Assembly (NCBI GenBank): GCA_017650325.1
Contig: JAGCFC010000207.1
Location: 1 to 42,310 of the forward strand
Reading direction: 5' to 3'
DNA length: 42,310 nucleotides
From: Salinivirgaceae bacterium
Lineage (GTDB): Bacteria > Bacteroidota > Bacteroidia > Bacteroidales > SZUA-534
The notes beneath the pieces were generated by a model. The model was given only the letters and a program-made list of their open reading frames with translations. It searched no databases and had not been told where the DNA came from. Positions 1 through 6,854 of the stretch are shown here, piece after piece. Positions within the stretch are counted from its first letter, which is position 1. Each line of letters opens with the position of its first letter. The position numbers and the translations under genes are program-made.

Positions 1-303
1 ATTGAGTGTGCCGTCTGCTTTTAGCACGTTCTCATTCACAATAATGTCGGCTGTGAGAACTCCATTGGCCGAGTTGGTGCCGCCATTCACCAATGCTGCA
101 AAACCGTAAAGTTCCGCGGCTGTGCTTATGGCATACCAATCTACATAATCCAAATAAGTTTCAGCAGTGAAGCCGTATGTGGCGTAGTTACTGCTATTAA
201 TTTGTTTTGGTGTAACTGGTGTGCCATTGTAAGCCGCTTCTGCGTTAAATGCACTGCAAAGGCACAAAGCCGCTGCAAGAAGGATGTGTTTTGTGGTTTT
301 CAT
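1..303 (-). CDS. Secreted protein, N-terminal part (cut by window edge)
   Basis: Reading from ATG at 303 down to the window edge gives 101 open codons with no stop. The first ~24 residues (MKTTKHILLAAALCLCSAF...) form a standard signal peptide, so the product is exported. The following stretch contains WYAISTAAELYGFAALVNGG and a downstream 'NGVLTADI' segment. I associate this pattern with large secreted, repeat-containing surface proteins of Bacteroidota (GLUG-type), but the fragment is too short to name a family. The start codon lies 17 bp downstream of the stop of the large LRR gene on the same strand, so the two are probably co-transcribed, with this gene second. The C-terminus is outside the window. 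Confidence 0.7.
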   Translation of the reverse strand, partial: MKTTKHILLAAALCLCSAFNAEAAYNGTPVTPKQINSSNYATYGFTAETYLDYVDWYAISTAAELYGFAALVNGGTNSANGVLTADIIVNENVLKADGTLN

Positions 304-320
304 ATCAGTTGTTTTTATAG

Positions 321-3300
321 TTATTGTTCATTTATCATTACCCGTTTCACCACACTGCCGGTTTTTACAATGTAAACGCCTGGCGCGGTTACGGGGATTT
401 CCATACGGACACAAGGCGTTGCGTCCCTACAAACCAATGCACCCATAGCATTGTAAACGTTGATTTCGTCTGCGGCGTTCACAATTACAATTATGTTTCC
501 GTGGGCGTAGATGTTCACCTCATTGGCCGCAGATTCGGCAACAGCCGTTCCTTTCTCAGGTTCCGGTAGTTTGGTGCCTGTAGCGATGCGTGTGTCTTTC
601 TCTCCGCAACGTGAGCAAGTGGCTGTCTCGGTGCCATCGGCTGTGGTGGTGGCGTCGTTATTATAGACGTAGTCTTTAAACTTGTGGCCTAAAGCGGGTA
701 TTTCTGTTCGCGCTACTAATATCTCGTTGCAAACTGAGCAGTGCTTGCCTTCGGTCTTGCCAGCATTGGTGCAGGTGGCAGCTATGGCGGCATCAACAAC
801 TTCGGTGTGACCTAAAGCGGCAACTTCTTCTTGTGCAACTATTACGGCATTGCAAACTGAGCAGTGCTTGCCTTCGGTTTTGCCTGCCTTGCTGCAAGTT
901 GCTGCAATGGTGGAATCTATAACTTCTGTGTGGCCGTTTGCCGCAACAGTATCTGAATTATAAGTATGCTTGCATACGGAGCAAGTGTGGGTTGTGAAGC
1001 CAACCTCGGTGCAGGTTGGGGCGGTAACTGAGTTGCTATAGGTGTGACCAAGGGCAGGAACTTCTTTCTCCTCGCGGAACAGCTCTGCCTGGCATATTGA
1101 GCAATAAACTACCGAATCGTATGAGCCAACAGTGGTGCAGGTAGCAGCTTCGAAGTTTTCAATCTCAATGCTGTCTTCAACATGAGCCTCAAATGTTGCT
1201 GTGTAAGTCTTACTTTCAGTTACTGATAACGAAAGAGTTTTTTCTGTGATGTTGTTATTCCATATCACATGATAACCGTTATTCGGAATGGCCGTTAACG
1301 TGGCTGTGCCATTTTCCGTTTCCGCCAAATACCACAGTGAGCCGTCATCATCTTTAACTGCATAGTTCTCGCCGTCTGTAGTTATACTTCCATCGGAATT
1401 ATTAGCAACCGCCCTTATTACTTTGCACCCCCATTTTACTGTTCCTCCATCGCTATTCCAATTTTCATCCCATTCCGAAGGTTTTAAAGTCTCCGCACAT
1501 TCACAATATATTGTTGCATTACTACAACCATCGAATACACGTTCTCCAATGCTTGTAACTGAATTCGGAATGGTGATTGATGTCAGACCGTTGCAACCAG
1601 CGAACGCACGTTCGCCGATGTTTGTAACTGAATTGCCGATGGTGACTGATGTTAGACTACTGCAACCATCGAACGCCATTTTGCCAATGCTTGTTACTGA
1701 ATTGGGAATGACGATTGACGTAAGGCCGCGGCATCCTAAGAAAGCGCATTTGCCGATGCTTGTAACTGAATTCGAAATGGTGACGGATGTTAGACTACTG
1801 CAACCATCGAATGTATATCTACTAATGTTTGTAACAGTATTAGGAATTGTATATGTTGTTTCTGTTTTACCTGCGGGATAACATATTATAGCTGTCTTAT
1901 CTTTATTGAACAAAATACCATCCTGTGATGTGTATTTTGTGTTATCGCTTTCCACATTTATTTCTGTTAATCTCCAACAATCACCGAAAGCGTCGTCACC
2001 AATGCTTGTGACCGAATTGGGAATGGTGACCGATGTAAGGCCTCCGCAAATTAGGAACGCGCATTCACCGATGCTTATTACCGAAATTGGGATTTCAATT
2101 GATGTCAGACGTTTGCAATCATAGAACGCATTGTCCCCGATGCTTGTAACCGAATTGCCAATGGTGACAGATGACAGGCTGCTGCAATCAGAGAACGCCC
2201 AGCTGCCGATGCTTGTGACCGAATTGGGAATGGTGACTGATGACAGATCGCGGCAATCAAAGAACGCGCCAATACTTGTAACAGTATATTCAACACCATC
2301 ATAAGTGACTTTTTCGGGGATTTCTATATCGCCGCTTAAATCATGCGAGTTTGCATGTACTTCCACATTATTGTTGTCAGCATTGGTCGTGTATTTAAGG
2401 CCATCAATAACAAATGATTTTGGTCTGAACACAGCTGTGTATGTTTTACTCTCGGACATAGTAATTGTATGGGGATTTTCTGTGCTGCCATCGCTCCATT
2501 TTACGAAATGGCAATCGTCATTAGGTCTTGCGGTTAATGTTGCCGTGGCACCGTTTAAATACCATATTGAGCCATATTCGGGTTCTACTACAAAACCATC
2601 TGTGTTAACATTGTTAACATAGCCATATTCATCGTCGTGAGTAACATTTAATATTTTACAATTCCACACTACACTGTAACCGCTAAAAGTAAGCCATTCC
2701 GCGGGCTTTTGGGATTTCTCACATTCACAAAATAAACGTGCGCGGCAACCATCGAATGCTCCCTTGCCAATGCTTATAATAGAATTAGGAATGGTGATAT
2801 TTTGCAACATTTCGCATCCTCCAAACGCCAACTCGCCGATGCTTGTAACTGAATTTGGAATTATAAACCACATCTTATACGAATCACAGCTTTTAATCGG
2901 ATAGCCACCATGCATCAAATAGGGGCAATTGTAGAAAGCAAGGTCACCAATAGTTGTAACTGAATTAGGAATATAGACAGAAAACAAACGTTCGCAATAA
3001 GCAAATGCACCTTTCCCAATATTTATAACCGAATTTGGAATTTCAATGTTGAATTCAACGTCTCGAGAGTCTATCATCGTACCTACAATGAATTGAACAA
3101 TAGTTGTCTTGTCTTTATTAAACAACACGCCTCCTTCGTATGTGAGATTTGCGTTGTCACTATCTATACTTATTTCTCTTAATTTGCTGCATTTATAGAA
3201 TACTGCCATACCAAAATTTTCAACCGAATTACCAATTGTGACTGATGTCAGGTTGTCGCAATATGCAAATGCGAAGTCACCTATAGTTGTAACTGAATTT

Positions 3301-4670
3301 GGAATGGTTACAGAAGTCAAACTAGTACAACAACGAAAAGCTTCGCTGCCAATGCTCTTAACGCCATTGCCGATAGACAAAGAAGTTATGCTTTCGCATA
3401 AAAAGAAAGCTTGGTCGCCGATGCTTGTAACCGAGTTGGGAATGTTGATTGATGTCAAATTATGACAATCATAGAACGCCCACCAACCAAGGCTTGTAAC
3501 CGAGTTGGGAATGTTGACTGATGTTAGTTTCCAACAATGACGGAACGCCATTTCTCCAATTGATTTAACAGTATTAGGGAGTGTAACAGATGTTATGTTT
3601 TGGCAAAAATCGAACGCTGCACGCTGAATGTAATTGCTTCCTGTAATCACCACATCTTTCAACGATTCTGGAATGAAATAAGTAGCCTCTGATGGGATTA
3701 CGCAATTCCACGCGTATGTGGCCTGTCCGCCTTCATAACTATCAGGTCCGAATATGTAACCGAAAGGATACTGGTCGGTGTCGTCGGGAGTATGCGCCCT
3801 GTCGCCCACAAACGGCAAGGTAATTGATTCTAATGAGGAGCAGCCACTGAATGCTCCTTCACTAATACTTGTTACAGTGTTGGGGACAACCACTGAAGTC
3901 AAACCGCTGCAATTTTCGAATGCACCTTTTGTGATGTGTTCGCTTCCAGTAAGTATCACTTCTTTCAATGAGGTTGGAATGTAATATGTGGTTTCTGTTG
4001 TTGAACTTGTACTGCTGCCATAGTAAGATTGGGTGGTTGCGGTTCCTCCATCGTAGTCAACTTCTCCAAATATATAACCAAATGGATATTGGTAGGTGTC
4101 CGTAGAAGAATGAGCCTTGTCGCCCACAAACGGCAAGGTAATTGATTGCAACGATGAGCAACCCGAGAATGCGTCTATTTCAATGCTTATGACTGATTTG
4201 GGAATGGAGACTGATGTCAGACCGCTACAATCTCTGAATGCAGCGATGCCAATGCTTGTAACATTATAGCCGATAGTGACCGAAGTAAGGCCGATACAAC
4301 CACGAAATGCACATCTACCAATGGCAGTTACAGAATTAGGAATGGTGACCGACGTCAAGCCGATACAATCTTCGAACGCCTGGTCGTTGATGCTTGTAAC
4401 TGATTCGGGTATGGTGACGGATGTAATACTGCAAAACTTGAACGCTTCATTGCCGATGCTTGTAACTGTATAAGTTTTTCCATGATTTTTGGGGTATGTA
4501 ACTTTCGAAGGAATTTCAATCGCACCGGAAAGTTCTTTTGAGCCTTTAGCTACTGAAACGTTATCACCATAGATTACTATGTATTTCAACCCATCAACAG
4601 TAAATGTCGTCTGTGCCCACACCTGCCCAACAAGCATTACGGCGATAATAAAAGAGAAAAAACGCTTCAT
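321..4670 (-). CDS. BspA-type leucine-rich-repeat surface protein with T9SS sorting domain
   Basis: A 1449-residue exported protein. I chose ATG 4670 over an upstream in-frame start because it gives a clean signal peptide (MKRFFSFIIAVMLVGQVWAQ) and lies ~36 nt after a TAnnTTTG box. LRR_5/BspA repeats of about 23 residues (consensus LTSVTIPNSVTSIG..AF..C) fill residues ~45-650 and again ~775-1080. Each block ends in a CEC...W...W.C cap. Two InlB-B-like 'Y.A.F' domains follow the blocks (~673-748 and ~1087-1158). Four Cys repeats with CxxC and 'ALGH' endings occupy ~1162-1327. The last ~70 residues (NIYAHGNIIVIVNAADEINV... to GVYIVKTG...) look like a type A T9SS C-terminal domain, implying export and surface anchoring. 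Two internal copies of an 'ITLPFVGD...YPFGYIFG' insertion interrupt the first LRR block. The likely role is adhesion or ligand binding; no ligand can be inferred. Confidence 0.9.
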   Translation of the reverse strand: MKRFFSFIIAVMLVGQVWAQTTFTVDGLKYIVIYGDNVSVAKGSKELSGAIEIPSKVTYPKNHGKTYTVTSIGNEAFKFCSITSVTIPESVTSINDQAFEDCIGLTSVTIPNSVTAIGRCAFRGCIGLTSVTIGYNVTSIGIAAFRDCSGLTSVSIPKSVISIEIDAFSGCSSLQSITLPFVGDKAHSSTDTYQYPFGYIFGEVDYDGGTATTQSYYGSSTSSTTETTYYIPTSLKEVILTGSEHITKGAFENCSGLTSVVVPNTVTSISEGAFSGCSSLESITLPFVGDRAHTPDDTDQYPFGYIFGPDSYEGGQATYAWNCVIPSEATYFIPESLKDVVITGSNYIQRAAFDFCQNITSVTLPNTVKSIGEMAFRHCWKLTSVNIPNSVTSLGWWAFYDCHNLTSINIPNSVTSIGDQAFFLCESITSLSIGNGVKSIGSEAFRCCTSLTSVTIPNSVTTIGDFAFAYCDNLTSVTIGNSVENFGMAVFYKCSKLREISIDSDNANLTYEGGVLFNKDKTTIVQFIVGTMIDSRDVEFNIEIPNSVINIGKGAFAYCERLFSVYIPNSVTTIGDLAFYNCPYLMHGGYPIKSCDSYKMWFIIPNSVTSIGELAFGGCEMLQNITIPNSIISIGKGAFDGCRARLFCECEKSQKPAEWLTFSGYSVVWNCKILNVTHDDEYGYVNNVNTDGFVVEPEYGSIWYLNGATATLTARPNDDCHFVKWSDGSTENPHTITMSESKTYTAVFRPKSFVIDGLKYTTNADNNNVEVHANSHDLSGDIEIPEKVTYDGVEYTVTSIGAFFDCRDLSSVTIPNSVTSIGSWAFSDCSSLSSVTIGNSVTSIGDNAFYDCKRLTSIEIPISVISIGECAFLICGGLTSVTIPNSVTSIGDDAFGDCWRLTEINVESDNTKYTSQDGILFNKDKTAIICYPAGKTETTYTIPNTVTNISRYTFDGCSSLTSVTISNSVTSIGKCAFLGCRGLTSIVIPNSVTSIGKMAFDGCSSLTSVTIGNSVTNIGERAFAGCNGLTSITIPNSVTSIGERVFDGCSNATIYCECAETLKPSEWDENWNSDGGTVKWGCKVIRAVANNSDGSITTDGENYAVKDDDGSLWYLAETENGTATLTAIPNNGYHVIWNNNITEKTLSLSVTESKTYTATFEAHVEDSIEIENFEAATCTTVGSYDSVVYCSICQAELFREEKEVPALGHTYSNSVTAPTCTEVGFTTHTCSVCKHTYNSDTVAANGHTEVIDSTIAATCSKAGKTEGKHCSVCNAVIVAQEEVAALGHTEVVDAAIAATCTNAGKTEGKHCSVCNEILVARTEIPALGHKFKDYVYNNDATTTADGTETATCSRCGEKDTRIATGTKLPEPEKGTAVAESAANEVNIYAHGNIIVIVNAADEINVYNAMGALVCRDATPCVRMEIPVTAPGVYIVKTGSVVKRVMINEQ
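406..430 (-). repeat. Dispersed REP-like palindrome, copy 1 (inside coding sequence)
   Basis: On the minus strand this reads GTAGGGACG, ten variable bases, then TGTCCG. It is a 25-bp element with imperfect GGACG/TGTCC arms (CGTCC in the other copies). It lies in frame in the T9SS-tail coding region of the LRR gene and encodes the CRDATPCVR segment. Related copies lie at 6741-6765 and 11132-11157. Confidence 0.6.
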
Positions 4671-4698
4671 AGTATTCCGAATGAAAATTAGCAATTAG

Positions 4699-4706
4699 CA
4701 AATATA
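4699..4706 (-). promoter_or_regulatory. -7 promoter box (TATATTTG) of the LRR gene
   Basis: TATATTTG on the minus strand matches the Bacteroidota -7 consensus TAnnTTTG and starts 36 nt upstream of ATG 4670. No clear -33 TTTG lies at the expected ~19-bp spacing. The box and part of the leader are nearly identical to those of the BspA-type gene at 40391, which strengthens the call. Confidence 0.6.
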
Positions 4707-4838
4707 ATAGTTTTATGTTCAATATGTTATTCTTCTGTTTGGAAAATGAAGTAGTTACGCATAGCTGGCGGTTTTGTGCGTATTTTGAATAATTGTTCCC
4801 AATAAATTAATCCGCAGGGGTTATGTTATACTTGCAGT

Positions 4839-4876
4839 GATTCGCAATGGCTAACCGCCATCTTTCTAAGCGAATC
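4839..4876. repeat. Nested inverted repeat
   Basis: Perfect outer arms GATTCGC (4839-4845) and GCGAATC (4870-4876) enclose a perfect inner hairpin ATGGC-TAACC-GCCAT (4847-4861). A further copy of TGGCGGTT at 4766-4773 could pair alternatively with AACCGCCA at 4853-4860. It lies ~70 bp upstream of the LRR gene at 4946, so it could be an operator, a 5'-UTR structure or a chance palindrome. Confidence 0.4.
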
Positions 4877-4945
4877 TCGAAACCATTAAATAATTATATT
4901 GAGACACAAACAATATAATGTTGTGTTTAACTTAACTATTTGGCT

Positions 4946-6844
4946 ATGAGAAGGATATTTATTGTGGCATTGGCAATTTTGCTGGCAGCAGGCTCGCTTT
5001 GGGCGCAAACAACGCCTATAATTCAGTGGAAATCGAGCGAATTCAAAACCGATTGGACAGAGCGTGTTTGGAATTTCGATGTGTCGAATTTTGTGAAAGG
5101 CAGCAATACCATAACGTTCACATACACTCACGGCAGCCATCGGTTATGCCTGAAAGATGCGGTTGTATGGGCCGATGGGGCAATGATTTTCACCGACAGT
5201 ACTGAATATTCGGCTGGGTCCAATCCAAAAACTTTTGTCTATACCTTCAATCTCGACACTGTGCCTACAACCCTCGCGCTTACGGCGCATGCACGAACAT
5301 CGGGTGGCACCGATTCAAACGGTTTGATATACTTGAACGGTTATCTTATCATTCCCGAAGGCACATTGGAAATCAAGGGAAGCGCTTTTTATGGCGACAA
5401 TAGTCTGAAAAAAGTTGTGATTCCATCGACTGTCCAAAAAATAGGCGGTCTTGCGTTCCATTCCTGCTTGAACCTTACCGCAGTCGACATTCCTTCGTCG
5501 GTGGCATCGATTGGCGATGCAGTGTTTCAAAACTGCCCGTCGCTTACTTCGGCAACAATTGGCGAAGGCTTGTGGGAGTTGAGTTACAGGATGTTTAAGA
5601 TATCAGGACTTACCGAGATAACCATTCCCGGAAACATTAAAGTTATTGGCAAAGAAGCCTTCCAAGATTGCGCCAGTTTGAAAAAAGTTGTGCTCGAAGA
5701 CGGCGTCGAGGAAATCGGCACAAACGCTTTCTACGCCTCAAGAATCGAGAGTGTGAACATTCCGGCAACCGTGGTGTCGATAGGTTCGTTGGCGTTTCAC
5801 TCGTGTGTCGAGCTCGAATCGGTGACCATTCCCAACAGTGTGACCGATGTGGGCGACGCGGCTTTCCAAAACTGCAAATCGCTTGCCACGGCTACAATCG
5901 GGGGCAGTATGCAGAAAATCAACTACAGACTTTTTAAGGCTTCGGGACTTACCAAAATCACTATTCCCGGAAATATCAGAGTCATTGAAAAAGAGGCGTT
6001 TCAGGATTGTAAATATCTGAAAAAAGTTGTGATTGAGAGCGGTGTGGAGGAGATTGGCGACAACGCTTTCAACAATAGTGCGGTTGAGGAACTTGTGGTT
6101 CCGCGAAGTGTTAAGACCTTCGGCAAGAAAATTGCGACTGACAAGGCTGTGTGGGTTGTTGATTGGGGTAGTGATGCGTTCTTTTATGCGTTGAACAACG
6201 ATTATCGGATACGATTCCGCTCGGATGCGGAAAAAGATATTGTGGCTCAGATAATTGCGGAAAGTGGAACAGTTGCGCCGGCATCGACTGCAGAATGGAA
6301 AGCCGGCGAATTTTCGGCTAATTATGTCCGTCGCAAATGGGATTTTTCAGAGGCGTTGAGCAAACCCGGCAAATACATTATAACGTTTAAGTACACCAAG
6401 GGCGCCTGCCGTCTATGTTTGTCCGATGCACTTTTCACAGCCGATGGAAAACCTATCTCGTACAATCCCGATGTGTACTCGGCTGGCAACAGCAATCCGC
6501 GCCAGATTACCTACGAGATTACCGTTCCCGAAGGAGCCAAGAGTCTTGTGTTATATGCACTTGTCAAAACCAGCGACGGCACCGATTCATACGGAACAAT
6601 ATCGGTTGAATATAAAGGCACTGAAACCTCTGTAACCGAACAATTTGCCAACATAAATATCTACGTCCACGGCCGCACTATTGTTGTTGAAAACGCCACC
6701 GATGAAATTCGGGTTTATGATGCTATGGGGCGATTGGTTTGTAGGGACGTGTCGTGCCGCGTCCGCACAGTAATAACCGTCAACAATTTAGGAATTTACA
6801 TTGTAAAGGTTGGTCGGGAGGCGAAGAAAGTATTTGTAGAATAA
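4946..6844 (+). CDS. LRR protein with two flanking beta-sandwich-like domains and T9SS sorting domain
   Basis: A 632-residue exported protein. ATG 4946 is preferred to an in-frame TTG two codons upstream because it starts the signal peptide (MRRIFIVALAILLAAGSLWA). Residues ~21-131 and ~445-555 are two copies of the same ~110-residue domain. Both have W...F at the start, a YT-G-RLCL-DA core, a DG turn, YSAG, and a closing TS-GTDS-G motif. They look like jelly-roll or CBM-type modules, but I do not recognise the family. Between them (~133-415) is a BspA-type LRR array with a higher-order duplication: LAFHSC, FQNC, GLT.ITIPGNI.VI and EAFQDC segments occur twice in the same order. Residues ~563-632 form a T9SS-type C-terminal domain homologous to that of the gene at 321-4670. 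It leads a plus-strand run; the FGE-fold gene starts 10 bp after its stop. Confidence 0.88.
   Translation: MRRIFIVALAILLAAGSLWAQTTPIIQWKSSEFKTDWTERVWNFDVSNFVKGSNTITFTYTHGSHRLCLKDAVVWADGAMIFTDSTEYSAGSNPKTFVYTFNLDTVPTTLALTAHARTSGGTDSNGLIYLNGYLIIPEGTLEIKGSAFYGDNSLKKVVIPSTVQKIGGLAFHSCLNLTAVDIPSSVASIGDAVFQNCPSLTSATIGEGLWELSYRMFKISGLTEITIPGNIKVIGKEAFQDCASLKKVVLEDGVEEIGTNAFYASRIESVNIPATVVSIGSLAFHSCVELESVTIPNSVTDVGDAAFQNCKSLATATIGGSMQKINYRLFKASGLTKITIPGNIRVIEKEAFQDCKYLKKVVIESGVEEIGDNAFNNSAVEELVVPRSVKTFGKKIATDKAVWVVDWGSDAFFYALNNDYRIRFRSDAEKDIVAQIIAESGTVAPASTAEWKAGEFSANYVRRKWDFSEALSKPGKYIITFKYTKGACRLCLSDALFTADGKPISYNPDVYSAGNSNPRQITYEITVPEGAKSLVLYALVKTSDGTDSYGTISVEYKGTETSVTEQFANINIYVHGRTIVVENATDEIRVYDAMGRLVCRDVSCRVRTVITVNNLGIYIVKVGREAKKVFVE
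6741..6765 (+). repeat. Dispersed REP-like palindrome, copy 2 (inside coding sequence)
   Basis: GTAGGGACG, ten variable bases, then CGTCCG: 25 bp with GGACG/CGTCC arms. It is in frame in the T9SS tail of the LRR gene and encodes CRDVSCRVR at the position homologous to copy 1. Both coding copies are preceded by TTGGTTT. Confidence 0.6.
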
Positions 6845-6854
6845 TAATTTGATT

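Larger units (their letters stand above)
4671..4945. other. Divergent intergenic region between two LRR genes
   Basis: A 275-bp gene-free region between oppositely oriented LRR genes. It carries the -7 box for the minus-strand gene near its left end and a nested inverted repeat near 4839-4876. I see no convincing TAnnTTTG box for the plus-strand gene at 4946 and no credible small ORF. Confidence 0.6.

Noticed and set aside
1423..4473. Several plus-strand ORFs with 'SPMLVTE' repeats opposite the large LRR gene
   Set aside because: They are mirror frames of the repetitive LRR coding sequence and have no independent start signals.
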